DNA from: Haloarcula japonica DSM 6131
GTDB lineage: Archaea > Halobacteriota > Halobacteria > Halobacteriales > Haloarculaceae
Assembly (NCBI RefSeq): GCF_000336635.1
Contig: NZ_AOLY01000005.1
Location: 167,758-231,757, forward strand
Length of the DNA stretch: 64,000 nucleotides
Direction: 5' to 3'
In this document: in pieces, positions 56,020 through 64,000 of the stretch
How the letters are laid out: each line of letters begins with the position of its first letter
Numbering within the stretch: the stretch's first letter is position 1
Position numbers and translations under genes: made by a program
The notes under the pieces: model-generated
What the model was told of the DNA's origin: nothing
The model's input: the letters and a program-made list of their open reading frames with translations, nothing else
Databases searched by the model: none

Positions 56020-56444
56020 TGCGGGTCGAACTCTCGGACGAAGCACGTCGACTGGTCGCCCTCTTCGAGGACGAGGCAGCCGTCACCGTCCGGGATTGCA
56101 TCGTCGACGAGGACCACGACCAGGTGGTGTATCTGGTCAAACGCGGGCAGATGGCCGACGCTATCGGCCCGGGCGGCCAGACGGTCGAGCGCGTCGAGGA
56201 GCGCTTGGGTCGCGAGGTCAAACTCGTCGAAGCCGCAGAGACGGCTGAGGACTTCGTGGCCAACGCGCTCGCGCCGGCCGCGGTGTACAACGTTACCGTC
56301 TCGGAGAACGACGACACCGTCGCCTACGTCGAAGTGGCACAGGAGGACCGCGGGGCCGCTATCGGTCGTGAAGGGCAGAATATCGATGCCGCCCGGCAAC
56401 TGGCGAAGCGGCATTTCGAAATCGACGGCATCGAACTGACCTGA
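56019..56444 (+). CDS. nusA: NusA-like KH protein
   Basis: 141 residues, two KH domains (VKRGQMADAIGPGGQTVERVEERLG and AIGREGQNIDAARQLA). Archaeal NusA lacks the RNAP-binding N-terminus and S1 domain and is thought to bind RNA. Last gene of the polymerase operon, followed by a T-tract terminator. In haloarchaea such as Halobacterium it directly precedes rpsL; here two transducer genes separate them. Confidence 0.93.
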   Translation: MRVELSDEARRLVALFEDEAAVTVRDCIVDEDHDQVVYLVKRGQMADAIGPGGQTVERVEERLGREVKLVEAAETAEDFVANALAPAAVYNVTVSENDDTVAYVEVAQEDRGAAIGREGQNIDAARQLAKRHFEIDGIELT

Positions 56445-56445
56445 G

Positions 56446-56474
56446 CGGGGCGGTCCCCCTCGTATCGTCTTTTT
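56446..56474 (+). terminator. Terminator after the polymerase operon
   Basis: GGGG/CCCC mini-hairpin (56447-56450, 56455-56458) followed by CGTATCGTC and TTTTT (56470-56474). Archaeal termination mainly needs the T-tract. Suggests that rpsL has its own promoter. Confidence 0.5.
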
Positions 56475-56501
56475 CCAAAGCTTACTGGAAAGCGACTGTG
56501 C

Positions 56502-58889
56502 TCAGTCGTCACCCACTGAGACGTCCGACGCGTCGTGTTCGTACACGTCGGTATCGCTGTGTGTGGTTCCGCTATCGACGTCGAACGTCTGCAGGAGTTC
56601 GCTGAGGTCGCCGGCCTGGTCCGACAGGGATTCGATGCCGCCGGTGACTTCGTTGATCGTCGCGGTCTGTTCCTCAGCGGCGGCAGCAACGTTCTCGGCG
56701 CTGGAAGCAGTTTCCTCGCTGATCGTCCCGACCTCGTCGGTCATTGCCACCACTTCCTCCGTCGTCGTGGCCTGTTCGTCGGTGGCGTCGCTGATGGACT
56801 GAATCCCGTTGTTTACCTCCTCAACCCGGTCGACAATGGCCTCAAGCGATTCGATGGCGTCGTCGACGGTATCGATACCGTCAGTGACGGAGTCGCCCAT
56901 CTGTCTGATGTCGGTTACGGCATCACCGGTCGTGTCCTGCACGTCTTCGATAACCGTCGAGACTTCCTCGGTGGCTTCGGTCGTCTCCTGTGCGAGGCCT
57001 TTGATTTCGTCGGCGACGACGGCGAACCCTTCACCCGCTTCACCGGCGCGGGCGGCTTCAATGGAGGCGTTCAGCGCGAGCATATTGGTCTGCTCGGCGA
57101 TGTCGTCAATGAGGTCGACGATGTCGCCGATCTGTTCCATCTCCTCGTCGAGCGACTCGACGCGGTCGATTGTTTCGTCTGCTTGCGTCTCGATGTCGTT
57201 CATCATCTCGATGGCCACTGATGCGCGCTCACTGCCGGTTTCGCCGATCTCGGCGGCCTCGTTCGACGTGGCCGCGACCTCGTCGGCCTGCGCTGCGACC
57301 TCCTCGACTGTCGCGGAGAGGCCCGACATCTCGTCGACCGTTTCCTCGATGTTCTCGTACTGGTTCTCCGCGCCGTCGGCGATCTCTTGAACGGATTCGC
57401 TGACCTCCTCGCTGGCGCTGCGGACTTCGGTGGCGCTCGCAGTGATTTGGTCGGCGGAGCCGTCGACGTCGTCGGCGAACTCACGGATACGCATGACTGT
57501 CTGGCCGAGCTGGGCGAGCATATCGTTGAACGCGGCGGCGATATCGGCCATCGCGTCGTTGTCAGTGTCGGTGTCGAGGCGCTGGGTGAGGTCGCCGTCG
57601 GCCGCTTTCCGCATCACAGCCGAGAACTCCTCCGCCTGCTGTTCGAGCGTGCCTGCGATCTCTTCGGCCTCCGACTTGGACTCCTCTGCCTCCTGCTGGG
57701 CCTGTTCGAGGTCGCTGATGAACGATTCGAGGTTCCCGTGCATGCTCGATAGTGACGCTCCAAGCTGGCCGGGCACGTCCTCGTCGAGTGCAGGGTCGTC
57801 GAACGCCTGCCTGGAGAGCGCGTCGGCCTGTGCGGCGACGGTGTCGAGATAGGTCTTCATCTCGTAGAAGGCGTTCTGGACGTCGCCGACCTCGTCGAGG
57901 CGGTCAGACTGTTCGATATCGGTGTCGAAGTTCCCCACCGCGAGGGCTTCTGCCTGTGTCGAAAGCCGTCTGAGTGACTGCATGATGCCGCGACCGACGA
58001 GGACGCCGATGAGGGCGAACCCGGCCAGCGAGACGCCGATGATGGCGATGAAGCTCCCCTGAATGCTGTCACGGAGGGCGAAGGCAGCCGACTCGGGGGC
58101 CTGCTTGACGACGATCCACGGCGTGTCATCGACAGCCTCCGCGGCGATCAGGTACGACCCGCTCCGGGCCACGCCGCTGTCTTCCGCTGTGAGTGCGGCC
58201 AGGTTAGCGGAGACGTTGTACTGCGTGCCGATGGTCGAGGCGTCCTCGGCGAACTGGACCGTCCCGTCCTGTCGGACGATCCGCGTTTCACCGCCCTCGA
58301 TGGAGTTGCGGAACTGGGCCGTCCGCGCGGTCACGTTGTGGACCACGACGACCAGCTTGTCACTCCGGGCGACTGGGCTCGCGAAGGCGATGTACTTGCC
58401 CCCGTCATAGGTGTACACTGTCGACATATCGACCGAGTTCGATCCGGTGACCGAGAGGTTCCCGCCTTCCCACTCGAAGTCGTCTGTCCGGAGCGACGTC
58501 TCTCGCCGGTCGCTCAAGGATGATTCCCTGATCTCTAGAGTCTCTTCATTGACGTAGTGGATGGCATACACTGAGTCCGGCTGGTAGAACGCTTGCCGCT
58601 GTAACGCGCCACGAATCATCGTTGGACTCCCTTCCTGGACGTCGGACAGCGTCGAGAGGGTTCGAGCAGCGTTGCGCTGGCTCCGGACCCAGTCCGCTGT
58701 CGTGGCCGCCGTCTGGACGGTACCGGTCTGCAGTTCGTTCTCGCGCTGTTCTGTCAGTTCGTCTGCAACCGTCCGCTCCGCGGTGGCGCTAACACCTGCA
58801 ACGAGCAGGGCGATACAGAGAATAATAAGCGCCAGCTTCCGGAGATACGTTTGCCGGACGACATCTGGGAGACGTTGTTCGAGTTTCAT
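56502..58889 (-). CDS. Methyl-accepting chemotaxis transducer 1
   Basis: 795 residues from the ATG at 58889. First membrane helix about 17-38, extracellular dCache-like sensor (about 40-280), second membrane helix about 280-301, HAMP, long signalling coiled coil. The hairpin tip [20 protein letters not shown] and [17 protein letters not shown] is intact near residue 610, with Glu-rich methylation regions. Ends [19 protein letters not shown]. Relays a chemical signal to CheA/CheW. The ligand is unknown. Tandem paralogue of the next transducer and opposite to the ribosomal operon. Confidence 0.93.
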   Translation of the reverse strand: MKLEQRLPDVVRQTYLRKLALIILCIALLVAGVSATAERTVADELTEQRENELQTGTVQTAATTADWVRSQRNAARTLSTLSDVQEGSPTMIRGALQRQAFYQPDSVYAIHYVNEETLEIRESSLSDRRETSLRTDDFEWEGGNLSVTGSNSVDMSTVYTYDGGKYIAFASPVARSDKLVVVVHNVTARTAQFRNSIEGGETRIVRQDGTVQFAEDASTIGTQYNVSANLAALTAEDSGVARSGSYLIAAEAVDDTPWIVVKQAPESAAFALRDSIQGSFIAIIGVSLAGFALIGVLVGRGIMQSLRRLSTQAEALAVGNFDTDIEQSDRLDEVGDVQNAFYEMKTYLDTVAAQADALSRQAFDDPALDEDVPGQLGASLSSMHGNLESFISDLEQAQQEAEESKSEAEEIAGTLEQQAEEFSAVMRKAADGDLTQRLDTDTDNDAMADIAAAFNDMLAQLGQTVMRIREFADDVDGSADQITASATEVRSASEEVSESVQEIADGAENQYENIEETVDEMSGLSATVEEVAAQADEVAATSNEAAEIGETGSERASVAIEMMNDIETQADETIDRVESLDEEMEQIGDIVDLIDDIAEQTNMLALNASIEAARAGEAGEGFAVVADEIKGLAQETTEATEEVSTVIEDVQDTTGDAVTDIRQMGDSVTDGIDTVDDAIESLEAIVDRVEEVNNGIQSISDATDEQATTTEEVVAMTDEVGTISEETASSAENVAAAAEEQTATINEVTGGIESLSDQAGDLSELLQTFDVDSGTTHSDTDVYEHDASDVSVGDD

Positions 58890-58955
58890 AGCTACTACGA
58901 CAGATCTGTTTGAATAACTCAAGCGCCGGTACTAGAAACCAACTCTCCGGTTATC

Positions 58956-58981
58956 ACGCTTGATTCCACACTGTCAAGCGT
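58956..58981. promoter_or_regulatory. Hairpin and A/T run upstream of transducer 1
   Basis: ACGCTTGA (58956-58963) and TCAAGCGT (58974-58981) form a perfect 8-bp dyad next to TTTTTT (58983-58988). TGATAAC on the minus strand (58950-58956) lies 61 nt before the ATG; the same word lies 62 nt before the other transducer's ATG (61496-61502). Confidence 0.4.
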
Positions 58982-59031
58982 ATTTTTTAATCATGAAGAA
59001 CTGCAGCGCCGGGATGTGTGGACTTCGCCAC

Positions 59032-61434
59032 TCAGTCGTCGTCCGCTGCGGTGTCCGGCGCGTCGTGTTCGTACACGTCGGTATCGCTGTGTGATTCCAC
59101 GTCGAACTGTGCCAGCAGTTCGCTGAGATCACTGGCCTGGTCGGAGAGTGATTCGATGCCGCCGGTGACCTCGTTGATCGTCGCGGTCTGTTCTTCGGCG
59201 GCGGCGGCGACGCCCTCTGCCTGGCTGGCCGACTCCTCGCTGATCGTCCCGACCTCGTCGATCATAGCGACAGTCTCCTCCGTCGAGGCGGCCTGCTCGT
59301 CGGTGGCGTCGCTGATGGACTGGATGCCGTCGTTGACCTCCTCCACACGGTCGACGATTTGTTCGAGCGATTCGATGGCGTCGTCGACGGTGTCGATGCC
59401 GTCTTCCACAGAGTCGCCCATCTGCCTGATATCGGTGACGGCCTCGCCGGTGGTGTCCTGCACATCCTCGATGACAGTCGAGACTTCCTCGGTGGCTTCG
59501 GTCGTCTCCTGTGCGAGGCCTTTGATTTCGTCGGCAACGACGGCGAACCCTTCGCCCGCTTCACCGGCGCGGGCGGCCTCGATGGAGGCGTTGAGTGCCA
59601 GCATGTTGGTCTGCTCGGCGATGTTATCGATGAGGTCGACGATATCGCCGATCTGTTCCATCTCCTCGTCGAGCGACTCGACGCGGTCGATGGTCTCGTC
59701 GGCCCGCGTTTCGATATCGTTCATCACGTCCGCGGCTTCCGCCGCGTGCTCGCTGCCGCTTTCGCCGATTTCGGCGGCCTCGTTCGACGTGGCCGAGACC
59801 TCGTCAGCCTGGGCCGCGACTTCCTCGATTGTCGCCGAGAGGCTCGACATCTCGTCAGCGGTCTCCTCGATGTTCTCGTACTGCGTTTCCGCGCCAGTCG
59901 CGATTTCCTGGACGGATTCGCTGACCTCCTCGCTGGCGTCGCGGACTTCGGTGGCGCTTGCGGTGATCTGGGCGGCGGAGCCGTCAACGTCATCGGCGAA
60001 CTCCCGGATTTGGATGACTGTCTGGCCGAGTTCGGCAAGCATGTCGTTGAAGGCAGCGGCGATTTCGGCCATCGCATCGTTGTCCGTGTCGGCGTCGAGG
60101 CGCTGGGTGAGATCGCCATCGGCCGCTTCCTGCATCACGGCCGAGAACGCTTCGGCCTGCTGTTCGAGCGAGTCGGCCAGCGCCTCGGCCTCCTGCTGTG
60201 CCGTCTCGGCGTCGCGCTTTGCGGTCTCGATGTCGTCGATGAACTGCTGGAGGTCGCCCCGCATCTCTTCCAAGGACTCGCCAAGCCGGCCGGGGACGTC
60301 CTCATCAAGCACCTCGGCGTCGAACGCCTGTCTGGAGAGCGCGTCCGCCTGCCCAGCCACGGTACCGAGGTAGCTTTGAATCTCGGTGAAGGCCGTCTGT
60401 ACCCGTCCGATCTCGTCGAGGCGGTCACTGTGTTCCCTGTGACCGTCCAGTTCGCCGCGGGCGAGGGCCTCTGCGCTCGATGCGACGGCCGTGAGCGAAT
60501 TACGGATGTCACGGCCGACGAAGGCTCCGAACGCCAGGAAACTGAGCAGTGCCAGACCGATGAGCGCGAAGACGTCCGTCTGGATCGTATCGCGCAGAGC
60601 GTAGGCGCTCTCGACCGGTGCACGCTTGACGACGACCCAGTTCATCGCCTCTATCTTGGCGTATCCCCACACTTCGCCGTTCGCCTGCAGCGTGCCGGTC
60701 GTCCTGTTGGCTCCATTGTTTATCACCTGCCGTTCGGTCTCGCCGTCGTAGCGGTCGAAGATTCGCGAGGTGTTGTCGGCGAAGATCACTTCGTTGCCGT
60801 CGTTATCGTATTCGATGACGTGGGTCTCGCCCCCGTCGATCGAGTTTTCGAAGGACTGGGACCGCTGACTAACGTCGTAGATGAGCATCGTCCGGTAATT
60901 CGTCCGCGGGACGTTGCTGATAAACGCCATATAATGTGCCCCGTTCTCTTCGAACACACGCGATTGCGAAACCGCGTCCTCACCGCTCAGCAGCAGCGAC
61001 CCGCTGCCCGTCCGCCACTTGATGTCTAGGTCGTCGAGCGTCCGGCCTTGGTACGACTCGTTCGTCGACCCTTCGATGGTCTCCGTAGACCTGTCCACGA
61101 GCGTAATCGTATGGAGCGAACCGCCGATCCGAGTTTCGGACGTCTGAAATACTCGCATAGCCTGTGTCACTGATGAACTACCTACTTGGTAGTGGTTCGA
61201 CAGGTATCGGGTGGTCCGTCGTGACTGTTCGATCCAGCCTTCCATCGTGTTCGCCTCTTGCTGGGTCGTCGTCTCCAGTTCGTTCTGTCGCTGCTCGGTC
61301 AGGTCGCCACTGATGGCGTCCACTGCCACCAGCCCCGCACTGCTCACGACGAGCGCGATGACGACGACAGCGAGGCCGAACTTCCGGAGGTAACTCTTCC
61401 GAATTGCCGCTGGAAGGATTGTGTTGAGCTTCAT
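59032..61434 (-). CDS. Methyl-accepting chemotaxis transducer 2
   Basis: 800 residues. Same layout as transducer 1: membrane helix about 18-40, extracellular sensor (about 45-285), second helix about 288-310, HAMP and signalling coil. From the HAMP region on, the two proteins are nearly identical, including the tip [16 protein letters not shown] and a matching C-terminus ([11 protein letters not shown]). The sensor domains are clearly divergent, e.g. [18 protein letters not shown] here against [12 protein letters not shown] there. Together they are a tandem duplication with diversified ligands. Confidence 0.93.
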   Translation of the reverse strand: MKLNTILPAAIRKSYLRKFGLAVVVIALVVSSAGLVAVDAISGDLTEQRQNELETTTQQEANTMEGWIEQSRRTTRYLSNHYQVGSSSVTQAMRVFQTSETRIGGSLHTITLVDRSTETIEGSTNESYQGRTLDDLDIKWRTGSGSLLLSGEDAVSQSRVFEENGAHYMAFISNVPRTNYRTMLIYDVSQRSQSFENSIDGGETHVIEYDNDGNEVIFADNTSRIFDRYDGETERQVINNGANRTTGTLQANGEVWGYAKIEAMNWVVVKRAPVESAYALRDTIQTDVFALIGLALLSFLAFGAFVGRDIRNSLTAVASSAEALARGELDGHREHSDRLDEIGRVQTAFTEIQSYLGTVAGQADALSRQAFDAEVLDEDVPGRLGESLEEMRGDLQQFIDDIETAKRDAETAQQEAEALADSLEQQAEAFSAVMQEAADGDLTQRLDADTDNDAMAEIAAAFNDMLAELGQTVIQIREFADDVDGSAAQITASATEVRDASEEVSESVQEIATGAETQYENIEETADEMSSLSATIEEVAAQADEVSATSNEAAEIGESGSEHAAEAADVMNDIETRADETIDRVESLDEEMEQIGDIVDLIDNIAEQTNMLALNASIEAARAGEAGEGFAVVADEIKGLAQETTEATEEVSTVIEDVQDTTGEAVTDIRQMGDSVEDGIDTVDDAIESLEQIVDRVEEVNDGIQSISDATDEQAASTEETVAMIDEVGTISEESASQAEGVAAAAEEQTATINEVTGGIESLSDQASDLSELLAQFDVESHSDTDVYEHDAPDTAADDD

Positions 61435-61588
61435 GTGTCGCTTGGAGTGTCTTGCTCCCCGATTTCTTTACCGCCGCTGTAAACCCACCCCCCGCGTTAT
61501 CAAAAATAATTCTTTAACATGATTTTCGCCTGCCGTGGCACAGAACGCCACACACGACGGCGCTACTGGCTGAGTCCGAAAGAGGAGT

Positions 61589-61597
61589 CTTAAGTAC
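61589..61597 (+). promoter_or_regulatory. TATA-like box of rpsL
   Basis: CTTAAGTAC about 27-33 nt before the rpsL ATG at 61622. Places transcription start near the ATG, so rpsL is probably leaderless and is not part of the rpo transcript. Confidence 0.5.
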
Positions 61598-61621
61598 CTC
61601 CGAAAGGTACCAGTGCCTACT

Positions 61622-62050
61622 ATGGCGAACGGCAAGTACGCCGCGCGCAAGCTCAAGAAGGACCGCCAGAAACACCGGTGGTCCGACACTGACTACGCGC
61701 GTCGCGAACGCGGCCTGGGCAAGAAGTCCGACCCGCTCGAGGGTGCGCCCCAGGGACGAGGTATCGTACTGGAGAAAGTCGGAATCGAGGCCAAGCAGCC
61801 TAACTCCGCTATCCGGAAGTGTGTCCGCGTCCAGCTCATCAAGAACGGTAAGCAGGTCACCGCATTCTGTCCCGGTGACGGCGCTATCTCTTTCATTGAC
61901 GAGCACGACGAGGTCACAATCGCGGGTATCGGCGGGGCGAAGGGCCGCGCGATGGGCGACCTCTCCGGTGTCAACTACAAGGTCGAGAAAGTCAACGGCG
62001 TCTCTCTCATTGAACTCGTTCGCGGGAACGCGGAGAAACCGGTCCGATAA
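61622..62050 (+). CDS. rpsL: 30S ribosomal protein S12
   Basis: 142 residues from the ATG at 61622 ([15 protein letters not shown]). Motifs [20 protein letters not shown] and [15 protein letters not shown], decoding-centre loops. Ends 2 nt before rpsG. Confidence 0.97.
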   Translation: MANGKYAARKLKKDRQKHRWSDTDYARRERGLGKKSDPLEGAPQGRGIVLEKVGIEAKQPNSAIRKCVRVQLIKNGKQVTAFCPGDGAISFIDEHDEVTIAGIGGAKGRAMGDLSGVNYKVEKVNGVSLIELVRGNAEKPVR

Positions 62051-62052
62051 CC

Positions 62053-62673
62053 ATGAGTGCAGAAGACACACCCGAGGATGACGCTGACGCGGCTGAGGAA
62101 AGCGAGTCGGAGACGGCTCGCGCGAAGCTGTTCGGCGAGTGGGAGATCACGGACATCGAGTACTCCGACCCCTCGACCGAGCGCTACATCACTGTCACGC
62201 CGATCGCCCACACGATGGGGCGTCACGCGGACAAGCAGTTCAAGAAAAGCGAGATCAGCATCGTCGAGCGGCTCATCAACCGCCTGATGCAGACCGACGA
62301 GAATACGGGCAAGAAGCAGCTCGCGACGTCCATCGTCACTGAGGCGTTCGAAATCGTTCACGAGCGCACCGACGAGAACCCGATTCAGGTACTTGTCAGT
62401 GCTGTCGAGAACAGCGCCCCACGAGAGGAGACCGTCCGCCTGAAATACGGTGGCATCTCGGTCCCGAAGGCTGTCGACGTCGCGCCACAGCGCCGCGTCG
62501 ACCAGGCCCTGAAGTTCCTCGCAGAGGGCGTCTACGGTAGCTCGTTCAAGACCACCACGAGCGCCGCCGAGGCGCTCGCACAGCAGCTCATCGGCGCTGC
62601 TAACGACGACGTCCAGGCCTACGCGGTCAACCAGAAAGAAGAGAAAGAACGCGTCGCGGCTGCCGCTCGCTAA
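62053..62673 (+). CDS. rpsG: 30S ribosomal protein S7
   Basis: 206 residues. Acidic N-terminal extension (about 35 residues) typical of haloarchaea, then the S7 core: IVERLINRLMQTDENTGKKQ, IGGISVPKAVDVAPQRRVDQALKFLAEG-type region. Initiates assembly of the 30S head. Elongation factor genes usually follow in other archaea; here a sugar dehydrogenase follows. Confidence 0.96.
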   Translation: MSAEDTPEDDADAAEESESETARAKLFGEWEITDIEYSDPSTERYITVTPIAHTMGRHADKQFKKSEISIVERLINRLMQTDENTGKKQLATSIVTEAFEIVHERTDENPIQVLVSAVENSAPREETVRLKYGGISVPKAVDVAPQRRVDQALKFLAEGVYGSSFKTTTSAAEALAQQLIGAANDDVQAYAVNQKEEKERVAAAAR

Positions 62674-62722
62674 CCCGGCTGTCTCCGACATCTTTATTCT
62701 TCTTTATCCGTCAGTGAAATCT

Positions 62723-64000
62723 ATGCGAAAACCCAGCCGTGACGCCCGTTCCCGCCGCCAGTATCTCGCCGCGTTCGCCGGTATCGGGGCCACCGGGCTA
62801 GCCGGCTGTCGCGGTGAGTCCGGGATACAGAACGAGCCCTCGGACTCGACACCGACAACCACAACGACGGCGGGTCCGGCGCGGGCGCTGGATCGCTACG
62901 ACGTCTCCCTCAGCCACGAGCGTCGCCAGTCACCCGACACCGACTGGTCGGCCCCAACCACGTCGCCGACGGACACGCCGCTTGCCACCGACCCTCTCAT
63001 TGAGGACCTGGAGATACCGTGGGACCTCTCGTTTGCCGCGGACGGAACGCTGTTTCTCACCGAACGGGTCGGTCGCGTCCTCTCGTTTACCGACGGCAGC
63101 GTCCGAACAGTCACCGAACCGGCAGAAGTCATCGATGCGGAATCGAGCGACGACGGCTGGTGGGTAACGGGTGGCGAGGGGGGCACGCTCGGCATTGCCG
63201 CACACCCGACGTACCCCGATCCGCCGGTGGTGTACGTCTACTACACGACGATGACCGACGACGAGCGAGCCAACCGGGTCGTCGCCATGGACGTGTCGGC
63301 CGAGGACCCGGCCGCTACGGAGTCCGTCCTCGTCGATAAGATTTCGGGGAGTAAGATACACAACGGCGGTCGGCTCACGTTCGGCCCCGAAAACTACCTC
63401 TGGATTACGACGGGAGACGGGGGCGACGGCGAACTGTCCGCCGACACCGACTCGCTGGGCGGGAAGGTCCTCCGCGTGACGCCCGCGGGCGATCCCGCGC
63501 CCGGAAACCCGGACCTGGGTGGGGACCCGCGGGTGTTCACCTACGGTCACCGGAACCCACAGGGGCTGGCCTGGCTCCCCGATGGGACGCTCGTCGCCTC
63601 TGAACACGGCCCGACCGGCCGGGACGAACTCAACCGCCTCGAAGCGGGGGGTTACTACGGCTGGCCCGACACTCGCGAACACGCGGAGTACCTCGATGCT
63701 GGCCCCGAGGTCAGCCGGCCGCTCGCAAACACGGGCAGCACTGGTGGGTGGGCACCCTCCGGGTCACTGTTCTACACCGGTGACGCCGTGCCGTCGCTCC
63801 GGAACCGACTGCTCACTGGCGGGCTGAAGGACCAGAAACTCCTCGTGACGACGCTGACACCCGCCGATGAGGACCTGCCACCTGGTGATGACGCCGAGGT
63901 GTACGACGCGGACTGGACCGACGACGCCTACACCGCGACGACGCACTCCCTGCTGGCCGACGAGCTCGGTCGGATTCGCCACGTCGAACAGGGGCCAGAC
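62723..64000 (+). CDS. PQQ-type glucose/sorbosone dehydrogenase, Tat lipoprotein (3' end beyond window)
   Basis: 426 residues visible from the ATG at 62723. Twin-arginine signal (SRRQYLA) and lipobox LAGC, Thr-rich linker, then a six-bladed propeller of the GSDH family: LEIPWDLSFAADGTLFLTERVGRVL, WWVTGGEGGTLGIAAHPTY, HNGGRLTFGPENYLWITTGDGG, FTYGHRNPQGLAW, GPTGRDELNRLEAGGYYGWP. Oxidises an aldose at the cell surface, probably with PQQ, though cofactor supply is not shown here. A TATA-like TTTATT (about 62693) lies 30 nt upstream. The gene is on the same strand as rpsG but probably independent. Confidence 0.85.
   Translation, partial: MRKPSRDARSRRQYLAAFAGIGATGLAGCRGESGIQNEPSDSTPTTTTTAGPARALDRYDVSLSHERRQSPDTDWSAPTTSPTDTPLATDPLIEDLEIPWDLSFAADGTLFLTERVGRVLSFTDGSVRTVTEPAEVIDAESSDDGWWVTGGEGGTLGIAAHPTYPDPPVVYVYYTTMTDDERANRVVAMDVSAEDPAATESVLVDKISGSKIHNGGRLTFGPENYLWITTGDGGDGELSADTDSLGGKVLRVTPAGDPAPGNPDLGGDPRVFTYGHRNPQGLAWLPDGTLVASEHGPTGRDELNRLEAGGYYGWPDTREHAEYLDAGPEVSRPLANTGSTGGWAPSGSLFYTGDAVPSLRNRLLTGGLKDQKLLVTTLTPADEDLPPGDDAEVYDADWTDDAYTATTHSLLADELGRIRHVEQGPD

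Noticed and set aside
59359-61029. 556-codon plus-strand open frame inside transducer 2
   Set aside because: Antisense to the conserved transducer; caused by codon bias.

Overview
The window is from a high-GC haloarchaeon (class Halobacteria). Evidence: acidic proteins, split RNA polymerase subunits (B''/B' and A'/A''), archaeal initiation factors aIF1 and aIF1A, Rio1, a second small RFC subunit, F420 enzymes, Tat lipoproteins with haloarchaeal lipoboxes and bat-type HTH_10 regulators. Gene content, including a tryptophanase, fits Haloarcula or a close relative; the genus is an inference. There are about 66 protein genes, four tRNA genes (Gly-CCC, Thr-GGU, two Asp-GUC), no rRNA, no CRISPR array and no intact transposase or integrase. 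The first gene (replication factor C subunit) and the last (PQQ-type sugar dehydrogenase) are cut by the window edges.

Layout. 1-5.6 kb: RFC subunit, a tiny zinc ribbon, tRNA-Gly, nadE, a DUF3105 membrane protein, enoyl-CoA hydratase, a polyprenyl-synthase-like protein, tRNA-Thr with a duplicated 3' end, and a thioesterase. 5.7-10.3 kb: translation and ribosome-biogenesis genes (KH/Dim2-like, rio1, eif1A) interrupted by a secreted protein gene and a PAS histidine kinase gene. 10.4-19.9 kb: a proline/hydroxyproline module (aldehyde dehydrogenase, zinc ribbon, bat-type regulator, proline dehydrogenase, proline racemase/4-hydroxyproline epimerase, five-gene LIV-type ABC importer). 20-36 kb: housekeeping and accessory genes, including SCP2, DUF460, acetyltransferase, thioredoxin, HPP, a truncated UspA, D-2-hydroxyacid dehydrogenase, DsbA, a phospholipid-type operon, thiDN, a DMT transporter and a large surface metallopeptidase. 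36-47.4 kb: aIF1, the MoxR/DUF58/transglutaminase operon, a methyltransferase, tryptophanase, F420 genes (mer, cofE), a phosphodiesterase and a wHTH protein. 47.4-62.7 kb: two tRNA-Asp genes with a duplicated 3' end, then rpoH-rpoB''-rpoB'-rpoA'-rpoA''-nusA, two reversed chemotaxis transducer genes, then rpsL-rpsG.

How the parts work together. The most coherent unit is the proline module. A 12-bp near-palindromic motif (ACCATGGWCGGT) occurs next to the aldehyde dehydrogenase TATA box, upstream of the regulator gene, and next to the livJ TATA box in the racemase/livJ intergenic region. A weaker copy lies before proline dehydrogenase. This suggests one local regulon run by the HTH_10 protein.

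The other structural signals are two tRNA loci (Thr and Asp) that carry the same direct-inverted-direct arrangement of T-arm-derived sequence, which looks like remnants of integration, and a tandem pair of transducer genes lying between nusA and rpsL.
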